A program made the position numbers and the translations under genes. Under the pieces are notes generated by a model that saw only the letters and a list, made by a program, of their open reading frames with translations, ran no database searches and had not been told where the DNA came from. A stretch of 64,000 nucleotides of DNA from positions 6,820,001-6,884,000 of the forward strand of contig NZ_CP107945.1 in the NCBI RefSeq assembly GCF_036057275.1. Direction: 5' to 3'. Source of the DNA: Streptomyces sp. NBC_00390. GTDB taxonomy: Bacteria; Actinomycetota; Actinomycetes; Streptomycetales; Streptomycetaceae. Within the stretch, counting starts at the first letter, position 1, and every line of letters begins with the position of its first letter. Below are positions 35,132 through 43,415 of this stretch, piece after piece.

Positions 35132-36300
35132 CCCGCCGCCGCCACCGCGTCGCCGCCCTCCTCGCCGCCGTCTCCTTCGCGCTGCTGCCCGCGACACCCG
35201 CCCACGCGGATGCGATCCGGGCCCAGCAGTGGGGCCTCGAGGCGCTGCACACCGAGCAGGCATGGCAGACCACCAAGGGAAAGGGCATCACCGTCGCGGT
35301 CCTGGACACGGGCGTCGACGACCAGCATCCGGACCTGGCCGGATCGGTCCTGCCCGGCAAGGATCTCGTCGGCTTCGGGGCCGAGCGCGGCGACCGCGCC
35401 TGGGCCCACCACGGCACCGCCATGGCCGGGATCATCGCGGCCCACGGTCATGGCTTCGGCAACGAGTCCGGGGTCATGGGCATCGCCCCCGAGGCCAAGA
35501 TCCTCCCCGTCCGGGTCATCCTCGAAGGCGGCGACAAGAGCCGCGACCGCGCCCGCAAGACCCGTGGCACCGCTCTCGCCCAGGGCATCCGCTGGGCAGC
35601 CGACCACGGCGCCGACGTCATCAACCTCTCCCTCGGCGACGACAGCAAGTCCGCGCACCCCGATGCGGGCGAGGACGCCGCCGTGCAGTACGCGCTCTCC
35701 AGGGGCGCAGTCGTGGTCGCCTCGGCCGGCAACGGCGGCGAGAAGGGCGACCACGTCTCGTACCCCGCCGCCTACCCCGGCGTGATCGCGGTGACGGCCG
35801 TCGACCGCTTCGGCACCCACGCCGCCTTCTCCACCCGTCGCTGGTACGCCACCGTCAGCGCACCCGGCGTCGACATCGTGATCGCCCATCCGGACCGCCG
35901 CTACTACCAGGGCTGGGGCACCAGCGCGGCCGCCGCCTTCGTGTCCGGAGCGGTCGCCCTGGTCAGGTCCGCCCACCCGGACCTGAGCCCGGCCCAGATC
36001 AAGAAGCTCCTCAGTGACACCGCCCGCAACTCACCCACGGGCGGCCGTGACGACTCCCGGGGACACGGCCTGGTCGACCCCGCCGCGGCCCTCGCGGCGG
36101 GCGCCAAGCTGCGCCCCGCGCAGCCTGGGACGGCGACCGCGGGCTACGCGAAGCAGTACTTCGGCCCAGGGCCCACCCCTGCGGACGAGGACGGCGCACC
36201 GACCGGCGTACTCGCCCCGGTCGCGGGAGGCCTCGGCGTCCTGATGCTCGCCGCCGCCGTCGCGCTCTGGCGCGGCGGACGCAGCAGCCGTACGCGGTAG
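35128..36300 (+). CDS. Mycosin-like S8 serine protease, membrane-anchored
   Basis: A 390-residue subtilase of the type VII secretion-associated mycosin group. Residues 1-28 are a signal peptide (ATPAHADA). The triad is visible as Asp in AVLDTGVDD, His in WAHHGTAMAG and Ser in GWGTSAAAAF. A membrane helix near residues 358-380 is followed by a short basic tail, typical of mycosins. The ATG overlaps the stop of the proline-rich protein. No EccC, EsxA or other secretion genes are in the window, so a T7SS role is only suggested by family. Confidence 0.9.
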   Translation: MTRRRHRVAALLAAVSFALLPATPAHADAIRAQQWGLEALHTEQAWQTTKGKGITVAVLDTGVDDQHPDLAGSVLPGKDLVGFGAERGDRAWAHHGTAMAGIIAAHGHGFGNESGVMGIAPEAKILPVRVILEGGDKSRDRARKTRGTALAQGIRWAADHGADVINLSLGDDSKSAHPDAGEDAAVQYALSRGAVVVASAGNGGEKGDHVSYPAAYPGVIAVTAVDRFGTHAAFSTRRWYATVSAPGVDIVIAHPDRRYYQGWGTSAAAAFVSGAVALVRSAHPDLSPAQIKKLLSDTARNSPTGGRDDSRGHGLVDPAAALAAGAKLRPAQPGTATAGYAKQYFGPGPTPADEDGAPTGVLAPVAGGLGVLMLAAAVALWRGGRSSRTR

Positions 36301-36320
36301 GGGCCCGCGGCGCTCACCGT

Positions 36321-36917
36321 TCAGCGCGCCCCCACCGCCTTCCGCGCCGCCGCCTCGACGCACGCGACGCCCGACTCCTTCGTCGGATGACCGTCCGAGA
36401 GGACCGCGATCAGGCTGCCGCCGGCCTGGCCCACCGAGTGGACGACCCACAGACCGGTCGCACGCATCGGCATCCAGCCGTTCTTCAGCGCCCACGGAGC
36501 GCCCGCCGCCGACACGCCCCAGTCCTGTCCTGGGACCACCTGCCGCATCAGGGACCGCAGATACGCGTGGTTCCCCTCGAACACCGCCCGCAGCAGGGTG
36601 AGCTGGTCGCGTGCCGTCGTCCGGGTCAGGCCCCATGCCCGGTCCGCCACGGTCTCGCCCAGCCCCAGCCGCGCAACGGCCGCATCGAGCCCGGCCGCCC
36701 CGCCGATCCGCTCCCACAAGGCCGTCGCGGCGTCGTTGTCGCTCCTCACGATCATGGCCCGGGCCCGTCCCCGCTCCGGCTCGGACAGCGGTTCCTCCAG
36801 CGCCGCGAGGATCGCGATCTTGACGATGCTGGCGCACGGATACGTCCGCTCGTCGCCGTACACCAAGGGCTCGCCGCTTCCCGCGCGCAGGACGGCGACC
36901 GAGACGCTGGCACTCAT
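36321..36917 (-). CDS. Class A beta-lactamase-like serine hydrolase
   Basis: A 198-residue protein with the penicillin-binding fold motifs SIVK (Ser-x-x-Lys, near residue 30), SDN and KNGW in place of KTG. It is short for a class A beta-lactamase (about 270), has no signal peptide in this reading and lacks the Glu166 omega-loop in an obvious form, so antibiotic hydrolysis is doubtful; a peptidase or cell-wall-related role is possible. It diverges from the SseB gene. Confidence 0.85.
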   Translation of the reverse strand: MSASVSVAVLRAGSGEPLVYGDERTYPCASIVKIAILAALEEPLSEPERGRARAMIVRSDNDAATALWERIGGAAGLDAAVARLGLGETVADRAWGLTRTTARDQLTLLRAVFEGNHAYLRSLMRQVVPGQDWGVSAAGAPWALKNGWMPMRATGLWVVHSVGQAGGSLIAVLSDGHPTKESGVACVEAAARKAVGAR

Positions 36918-36940
36918 GGACAGGAGGCTAGGCTCGACGC

Positions 36941-37675
36941 GTGGCGCTCAAGAACATTCCCGACCCCGGTTTCTCCGACGACGACGGCACGGCCGACCCG
37001 GCCCTCGAGGCGGCGCTCGCCGCCTGGGCCGAGGACGGCTCGGCCGAAGAACCGGTGCTCGAAGCACTCAAGGGCGCGCGGCTGCTCGTCCCTGTCGTCG
37101 CCGTACTCGGTGAGGTGGAGGAGGACGAGAACGGCCTGCGCCGCGAGAAGACCAGTGACATGGCGGTTCCCACGCTGACCGCCGGCGACCGCAGAGCCCT
37201 GCCCGCCTTCACGTCGATCGCCTCGCTCGCCCGCTGGAACCCCGAGGCCCGCCCCGTGGCCGTGCCGCTGTACCAGGCGCTCCAGGCCGCCGCCCACGAG
37301 AAGGCGGACACCCTCGTCATCGACCTGGCCGGGCCCGTTCCGTACCAGCTGGCCGGCCGGGCACTGCTCGCCCTCGCCGAGGGCCGCACCAGCACCGACC
37401 CGCTGGCCGACCCCGCCGTCACCGGCGCCGTACGGAACGCGGTCGCCGCCGAGCCGATGGTGCTGCGGGCACATCTCGTCCGTGGCCGGGACACGGACGG
37501 CACGCTCGCGCTGGTGCTCGCCGCGGACGCGGTCCCGGCCGAGGCCGGCCGGCGTGTCGCCGCGGCGCTGGCGGCCGACGACGTACTGAGGGCCCGCCTG
37601 GTGCGGGGCCTCGACCTGGCACTGCTGCCTGCCGAGGCCACCCCTCCGGGCGAGCCCCTGTTCGTCCGCGTATAG
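36941..37675 (+). CDS. SseB-family protein
   Basis: A 244-residue soluble protein with an SseB-like N-terminal domain (ALKNIPDPGF, LLVPVVAVL, AVPTLTAGDRRALPAFTS) and a C-terminal half conserved in actinobacteria. Its biochemical role is unknown. GTG 36941 is the start. It converges on the DUF1844 gene; a 14-base piece of the MITE terminal repeat begins at its stop codon. Confidence 0.88.
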   Translation: MALKNIPDPGFSDDDGTADPALEAALAAWAEDGSAEEPVLEALKGARLLVPVVAVLGEVEEDENGLRREKTSDMAVPTLTAGDRRALPAFTSIASLARWNPEARPVAVPLYQALQAAAHEKADTLVIDLAGPVPYQLAGRALLALAEGRTSTDPLADPAVTGAVRNAVAAEPMVLRAHLVRGRDTDGTLALVLAADAVPAEAGRRVAAALAADDVLRARLVRGLDLALLPAEATPPGEPLFVRV

Positions 37676-37688
37676 CCCTGTCCGGGCG
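37675..37688. repeat. Fragment of MITE terminal repeat
   Basis: GCCCTGTCCGGGCG is identical to the core of the terminal repeats at 28381-28405 and 28529-28553. It begins with the last base of the SseB stop codon and may be a solo end left by excision. Confidence 0.5.
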
Positions 37689-37690
37689 GG

Positions 37691-38068
37691 TCAGCCGTAG
37701 ACCGGGCCGGTGTACTTCTCGCCGGGGCCCTGGCCCGGCTCGTCCGGCACGAGCGACGCCTCGCGGAAGGCCAGCTGCAGCGACTTCAGTCCGTCACGCA
37801 GCGGCGCCGCGTGGAAGGAGCTGATCTCGGTGGCGCCGGCGTCCAGCAGACCGGCCAGCGCATGGACCAGCTTGCGGGCCTCGTCCAGGTCCTTGTGGTC
37901 CTCGGCGTCCTCGGTCAGACCGAGCTTCACGGCGGCGGCGCTCATCAGATTGACCGCGACCGTGACGATCACCTCGACGGCGGGGACCTCGGCGATGTCG
38001 CGGGTCATGGCGTCGAAATCGGGGGCCTCGTCGGGGGAGGGCTCTTGGGGGGAGGTCGCGTCACTCAT
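37691..38068 (-). CDS. DUF1844 domain protein
   Basis: A 125-residue protein from ATG 38068. DUF1844 features (VEVIVTVAVNLMSAAAVKLGL; LDEARKLVHALAGLLDAG; LRDGLKSLQLAFREAS) span most of it, after an acidic Pro/Glu-rich N terminus. In actinobacteria it is almost always encoded divergently from infC, as here, which hints at a link to translation, but no function is established. Confidence 0.9.
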   Translation of the reverse strand: MSDATSPQEPSPDEAPDFDAMTRDIAEVPAVEVIVTVAVNLMSAAAVKLGLTEDAEDHKDLDEARKLVHALAGLLDAGATEISSFHAAPLRDGLKSLQLAFREASLVPDEPGQGPGEKYTGPVYG

Positions 38069-38129
38069 GACGCACACGATATGCCCCGCCGTCCGGCCCC
38101 CCGCCGCGGCCACCGGTTAGCCCCTTCCG

Positions 38130-38444
38130 CCGGGAGCTGCTAACCTTGTGTGACGACCGGCTGGACACCTGCGTGCCCAGCCCACAAGTGGAGGCTCCGA
38201 TCTCCCACCTGACCGCCCTCCGGGCGGCGGGTCACCGGTCAGGCGGCCCCCATCGTTCCGTACGGACGATGGAGTCGCCCGATGTGCGCCCCGCGGTTGA
38301 CCGCGGCGGTGTTCCGGTATTCCAAGGAGCATCCGCCTGTGTCCCGTCCGGGGCATTTTTCGTGTTCCGGTGCGGTTGGTCCGTTGAAACAGACGTTACG
38401 CGGCTGTCTGCCAGGCGGTCGTGTGGTGCTACTTAGGAGGATCC
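38130..38444 (+). promoter_or_regulatory. Structured 5' leader of the infC-rpmI-rplT operon
   Basis: About 300 bases without a gene hold several hairpins, including CATCGT/ACGATG around 38251-38271 and CCGCGGT/ACCGCGG near 38292-38307. A 5-bp hairpin at 38341-38354 is followed by TTTTT (38356-38360), which looks like an intrinsic terminator, so transcription attenuation is plausible. This is inference from folding by eye. Confidence 0.45.
38341..38360 (+). terminator. Putative attenuator in the infC leader
   Basis: GTCCC at 38341-38345 can pair with GGGGC at 38350-38354, including one G-T pair, and TTTTT follows after one base. U tracts are rare in this genome, so the combination stands out. 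Confidence 0.4.
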
Positions 38445-39086
38445 ATCAGCGCCGAGCCCCGCATCAACGACCGAATTCGCGTTCCCGAGGTGCGACTTGT
38501 CGGTCCCAGCGGCGAGCAGGTCGGGATTGTTCCGCTTGCCAAGGCCCTGGAGCTTGCGCAGGAGTACGACCTCGATCTGGTCGAGGTCGCGGCGAACGCC
38601 CGTCCGCCCGTGTGCAAGCTCATGGACTACGGGAAGTTCAAGTACGAGTCGGCCATGAAGGCCCGTGAGGCGCGCAAGAATCAGGCGCACACGGTCATCA
38701 AGGAGATGAAGCTCCGGCCGAAGATCGACCCGCACGACTATGACACCAAGAAGGGTCACGTCGTTCGGTTCCTCAAGCAGGGCGACAAGGTCAAGATCAC
38801 GATCATGTTCCGTGGTCGTGAGCAGTCCCGCCCCGAGCTCGGCTTCCGCCTGCTGCAGCGTCTCGCCTCGGATGTCGAGGACCTCGGCTTCATCGAGTCG
38901 AACCCGAAGCAGGACGGCCGGAACATGATCATGGTTCTTGGCCCGCACAAGAAGAAGACCGAGGCCATGGCCGAAGCCCGGGAGGCCCAGGCCGCCCGCA
39001 AGGCCGGACGCCAGCCGGGAGAGTCGGCGGACCAGGGCGCCGAAGCTCCGGCCGAGGCACCTTCCGACACACCTTCCGAGGCATGA
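38445..39086 (+). CDS. infC: Translation initiation factor IF-3, apparent AUC start
   Basis: A 213-residue IF-3: N-terminal domain ISAEPRINDRIRVPEVRLVG onward, linker about 85-95, C-terminal domain ending in NMIMVLGPHKKK, then an actinobacterial Ala/Glu/Pro-rich tail. It binds the 30S subunit and proofreads start codon choice. AGGAGG (38435-38440) stands 4 bases before ATC 38445; the in-frame GTG at 38421 lies upstream of that site and lacks one of its own, so ATC is the likely start. IF-3 rejects such codons, giving the autogenous control known from E. coli infC (AUU). Confidence 0.93.
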   Translation: MSAEPRINDRIRVPEVRLVGPSGEQVGIVPLAKALELAQEYDLDLVEVAANARPPVCKLMDYGKFKYESAMKAREARKNQAHTVIKEMKLRPKIDPHDYDTKKGHVVRFLKQGDKVKITIMFRGREQSRPELGFRLLQRLASDVEDLGFIESNPKQDGRNMIMVLGPHKKKTEAMAEAREAQAARKAGRQPGESADQGAEAPAEAPSDTPSEA

Positions 39087-39208
39087 CCACTGGGGCTGCC
39101 ATCCAGGCGGCCCCGGGTTCTGCCCGGAATCCACAAACCAAGATCTGACGCTCCCGCTGTCCGGTGTACCCACCGGGGGAGCGCCACTGATGAGGAGATA
39201 ACGGCGCG

Positions 39209-39403
39209 ATGCCGAAGAACAAGACGCACAGCGGTGCCAAGAAGCGCTTCAAGATCACCGGCTCCGGCAAAGTGCTCCGTGAGCGCGCCGGCAAGCGCCA
39301 CCTGCTCGAGCACAAGCCGTCCACGCTGACGCGTCGCCTCAGCGGCAACGCCGAGATGGCTCCGGGCGACGCCAAGAAGATCAAGAAGCTTCTCGGCAAG
39401 TGA
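39209..39403 (+). CDS. rpmI: 50S ribosomal protein L35
   Basis: A 64-residue basic protein with the L35 pattern (MPKNKTHSGAKKRFKITGSG, HLLEHK, LL at the C terminus). It is a structural protein of the large subunit. GAGGAG precedes ATG 39209. It lies between infC and rplT in the usual order, 122 bases after infC. Confidence 0.97.
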   Translation: MPKNKTHSGAKKRFKITGSGKVLRERAGKRHLLEHKPSTLTRRLSGNAEMAPGDAKKIKKLLGK

Positions 39404-39507
39404 CGTCCGCCGTCCCCGCTGCCGGGGACGGGACGCCGAGACCGGGACCTATTCGTTTCCGGGCCGTGTGACCACCGACCACGGCCCCGCTACAAGGAGT
39501 TAAACAA

Positions 39508-39894
39508 GTGGCACGCGTCAAGCGGGCAGTCAACGCCCACAAGAAGCGCCGGGCGATCCTCGAGCAGGCCAGCGGTTACCGCGGTCAGCGTTCGCGCCTG
39601 TACCGCAAGGCCAAGGAGCAGGTCACCCACTCCCTGGTCTACAACTACAACGACCGCAAGAAGCGCAAGGGCGACTTCCGTCAGCTGTGGATCCAGCGCA
39701 TCAACGCCGCTGCCCGCCAGAACGGCATGACGTACAACCGCCTCATCCAGGGTCTGAAGGCCGCCAACGTCGAGGTGGACCGCAAGATCCTGGCCGAGCT
39801 GGCCGTCAACGACGCCAACGCGTTCGCCGCGCTCGTCGAGGTTGCCCAGAAGGCGCTTCCGAGCGACGTCAACGCCCCCAAGGCTGCCGCCTGA
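39508..39894 (+). CDS. rplT: 50S ribosomal protein L20
   Basis: A 128-residue L20 (ARVKRAVNAHKKRRAILEQA, RGQRSRLYRKAKEQ), needed early in 50S assembly and an rRNA binder that represses its own operon in several bacteria. AAGGAGT precedes GTG 39508. A 7-bp hairpin (GTCCCCG at 39412-39418 with CGGGGAC at 39423-39429) lies between rpmI and rplT and may be a processing or regulatory element. Confidence 0.97.
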   Translation: MARVKRAVNAHKKRRAILEQASGYRGQRSRLYRKAKEQVTHSLVYNYNDRKKRKGDFRQLWIQRINAAARQNGMTYNRLIQGLKAANVEVDRKILAELAVNDANAFAALVEVAQKALPSDVNAPKAAA

Positions 39895-39913
39895 CGGGTC
39901 CGTTGATCCGCAT

Positions 39914-39955
39914 GTGACCGGACCCGCAGGCCGCGCGGCCTGCGGGTCCGGTCAC
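39914..39955 (+). terminator. Terminator of the infC-rpmI-rplT operon
   Basis: A perfect 42-base palindrome (two 21-base arms, GTGACCGGACCCGCAGGCCGC and complement) lies 20 bases after rplT, followed by GTTTGG. The inner few bases form the loop. Confidence 0.9.
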
Positions 39956-40064
39956 GTTTGGTGTTGTTCTCGGGGGTGGCCCCCCGAACCCCCGTCGGCC
40001 GCCAGGGCGGGGGCACCCCCGTATCCGGGCCCCGGCCCGGACCGAGTCAGAGAGCCGCAGGCAC

Positions 40065-40905
<841 letters not shown>

Positions 40906-40907
<2 letters not shown>

Positions 40908-40935
40908 GCGGACCACTCGCTCAGGGGGTCCGCTC
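40906..40935 (+). terminator. Terminator after the SpoU methyltransferase gene
   Basis: GAGCGGACC (40906-40914) pairs with GGTCCGCTC (40927-40935) around a 12-base loop, starting on the stop codon. Confidence 0.65.
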
Positions 40936-41005
40936 CGTCACAAGGAGCTAGTAGGGTGGCGGGCTCGGGGGCCCACTCGGCAGCGGAGAGGTGGGGTACG
41001 GGGCT

Positions 41006-42127
41006 ATGACCGTCGGGACCAGCAGGCCGACCCAGGCGCAGGCGGCTCTCCTGCGCCGATCCGGCAGTCCCGAGCTGCCCGCGATCGACCCCGACGACCT
41101 TCCCGACGGACTCGTCGTCGCCGACGAGACCGGCCACGTCGTCTGCTTCAACGCCGCCGCCGTACGCATCACCGCCGTCGCCAGGGACGACGCCATCGGA
41201 CTGCCGCTGGAGCGTGTGCTGCCGCTGGAGGATCTCAAGGGCCGCCGCTGGTGGACCCTGACCGATCCGTACGGCGGACTCGCCACCCGCGTCGGCCAGC
41301 CGGAGCGCAATCTGCTCCTCCCCGGCGGCCGTGAGGTCCTCGTCTCCGCACGCTATGTACGCGACGTCCCCACCGGCCCGCTGCGCCGGCTCGTGGTCAC
41401 TCTGCGCGGCACCGAGGCCCGGCGCCGTACCGAACGCAGCCACGCCGAACTGATCGCCACCGTCGCCCACGAGCTGCGCTCGCCGCTGACCTCCGTCAAG
41501 GGCTTCACCGCGACGCTGCTCGCCAAATGGGAGCGCTTCACGGACGACCAGAAGCGCCTGATGCTGGAGACCGTCGATGCCGACGCCAACCGTGTCACGC
41601 GGCTGATCGCCGAGCTCCTCGACATCTCGCGGATCGACTCCGGACGGCTCGAGGTGCGCCGCCAGCCCGTCGACATGCCCGCGGCCGTCAGCAGGCACGT
41701 CCAGGCCCACATAGCCGGCGGCCAGGCTCCCGACCGGTTCTTCGTACGCATCCGGGAGCAGCTGCCCGACCTGTGGGCCGACCCCGACAAGATCGACCAG
41801 GTACTCGGCAACCTGCTGGAAAATGCGGTGCGCCACGGCGAGGGAACCGTCACCATCGAGGTGGCGCCGGCCGCGGCGAAGAACGACGAGAAAGGCACGG
41901 CGGTCACCGTGAGCGATGAAGGCCCCGGCATCCCCGAGGAGTCGATGGGCCGTGTCTTCACCCGCTTCTGGCGGGGGAGCAAGCGCGGTGGCACCGGTCT
42001 CGGCCTCTACATCGTCAAGGGCATCGTCGAGGCGCACGGCGGGACGATCACCGTCGGCCGGGGGAGCGGCGGCGGCGCCGAGTTCCGATTTATCCTGCCC
42101 GTCGGCACTCCGGCATATCTCCAGTAG
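41006..42127 (+). CDS. Cytosolic PAS-domain sensor histidine kinase
   Basis: A 373-residue kinase from ATG 41006 (GTG 40991 is a less likely start). A PAS domain covers about 30-130 (LPDGLVVADETGHVVCFNAAAVRITAV). The HisKA domain has the H-box VAHELRSPLTSVKG, and the ATPase domain shows NLLENAVRHG, DEGPGIPEE and GGTGLGLYIVKGIVEAHGG. No membrane helix is present, so the signal is cytosolic. No response regulator gene is adjacent, making it an orphan kinase. It is conserved in this position next to pheS in Streptomyces. Confidence 0.92.
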   Translation: MTVGTSRPTQAQAALLRRSGSPELPAIDPDDLPDGLVVADETGHVVCFNAAAVRITAVARDDAIGLPLERVLPLEDLKGRRWWTLTDPYGGLATRVGQPERNLLLPGGREVLVSARYVRDVPTGPLRRLVVTLRGTEARRRTERSHAELIATVAHELRSPLTSVKGFTATLLAKWERFTDDQKRLMLETVDADANRVTRLIAELLDISRIDSGRLEVRRQPVDMPAAVSRHVQAHIAGGQAPDRFFVRIREQLPDLWADPDKIDQVLGNLLENAVRHGEGTVTIEVAPAAAKNDEKGTAVTVSDEGPGIPEESMGRVFTRFWRGSKRGGTGLGLYIVKGIVEAHGGTITVGRGSGGGAEFRFILPVGTPAYLQ

Positions 42128-42263
42128 AGATCGCCCGAGCCGCCCGCGGGCTCATTCGCCTCCCCATACCCCGTTAGACTCGACCTTTGGCACCTTTGCG
42201 TCCTCGGTCGTCCTTGGTCGACGTGCGGGGTCCCCAGCCAGCCCATCGGAAGCACGGGAAGAG

Positions 42264-43415
42264 ATGTCCGCACCCAATAAGTCGTACGACCCCGTTGAGG
42301 TCGAGGCACTGAAACCGGAACAGATCGAGCGCATGCGGGACGAGGCGCTCGCCGCCTTCGCCGCCGCAGACTCCCTCGAGGCGCTCGCCCACGCCAAGGT
42401 CGCGCACACCGGAGGCACCTCACCCCTCTCGCTCGCCAACCGTGAGATCGGCGCACTGCCCCCGCAGGCCAAGGCCGAGGCCGGCAAGCGCGTGGGCCAG
42501 GCCCGCGGCCAGGTCAGCAAGGCGCTCGCCGCCCGGCAGGCCGAGCTCGAGGCCGAGCGCGATGCCCGGGTGCTCGTCGAGGAGGCGGTCGATGTCACGC
42601 TGCCCTACGACCGCATCCCGGCAGGTGCCCGCCACCCGCTGACCACGCTCTCCGAGCGCATCGAGGACGTCTTCGTGGCCATGGGCTACGAGGTCGCCGA
42701 AGGCCCCGAGGTCGAGACCGAATGGCTGAACTTCGACGCGCTCAACATCGCCACCGACCACCCGGCCCGCGGCGAGCACGACACCTTCTTCGTGCAGGGC
42801 AGCGGGGACACCGCCCAGGCCGAGGGCCCGGCAGCAGGAAGCCAGGGCTCCGGCGTCGTGCTGCGCACGCACACCTCGCCCGTGCAGATCCGCTCCCTGC
42901 TCGAGCGTGAGCTGCCCGTCTATGTCATCTGCCCGGGCCGCGTCTACCGCACCGACGAGCTGGACGCCACGCACACTCCGGTCTTCCACCAGGTCGAGCT
43001 GCTCGCCGTCGACGAGGGCCTGACCATGGCGGACCTCAAGGGCACCCTGGACCACATGGTCCAGGCGCTGTTCGGCGAGGGCATGAAGACCCGGCTGCGC
43101 CCGAACTTCTTCCCGTTCACCGAGCCGTCCGCCGAGATGGACATGGTCTGCTACGTCTGCCGCGGCGAGTCCGTCGGCAACCCGGACCGCCCCTGCCGCA
43201 CCTGCTCCAGCGAGGGCTGGATCGAGCTCGGCGGCTGCGGCATGGTCAACCCGAAGGTGCTCACGGCCTGCGGCGTCGACCCCAGCAAGTACAGCGGATT
43301 CGCTTTCGGGTTCGGCATCGAGCGAATGCTGATGTTCCGCCACAACGTCGAAGACATGCGAGACATGGTCGAGGGTGACGTCCGGTTCACCCGGCCGTTC
43401 GGGATGGAGATCTGA
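42264..43415 (+). CDS. pheS: Phenylalanyl-tRNA synthetase alpha subunit
   Basis: A 383-residue class II synthetase subunit; with PheT it forms the alpha2-beta2 enzyme that charges tRNA-Phe. An N-terminal coiled coil (about 30-105) binds tRNA; catalytic motifs include RPNFFPFTEPSAEMD, GGCGMVNPKVL and GFGIERMLMFRH. Between them a CX2C-X11-CX2C segment (Cys296, 299, 311, 314) forms a likely zinc knuckle that E. coli PheS lacks. The stop shares one base with the pheT start (TGATG), so the subunits are co-translated. Confidence 0.97.
   Translation: MSAPNKSYDPVEVEALKPEQIERMRDEALAAFAAADSLEALAHAKVAHTGGTSPLSLANREIGALPPQAKAEAGKRVGQARGQVSKALAARQAELEAERDARVLVEEAVDVTLPYDRIPAGARHPLTTLSERIEDVFVAMGYEVAEGPEVETEWLNFDALNIATDHPARGEHDTFFVQGSGDTAQAEGPAAGSQGSGVVLRTHTSPVQIRSLLERELPVYVICPGRVYRTDELDATHTPVFHQVELLAVDEGLTMADLKGTLDHMVQALFGEGMKTRLRPNFFPFTEPSAEMDMVCYVCRGESVGNPDRPCRTCSSEGWIELGGCGMVNPKVLTACGVDPSKYSGFAFGFGIERMLMFRHNVEDMRDMVEGDVRFTRPFGMEI

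Noticed and set aside
36321..36917. Annotation as an antibiotic-inactivating beta-lactamase
   Set aside because: The protein is short, has no evident signal peptide, and KTG is replaced by KNG; the fold call is kept but not the activity.
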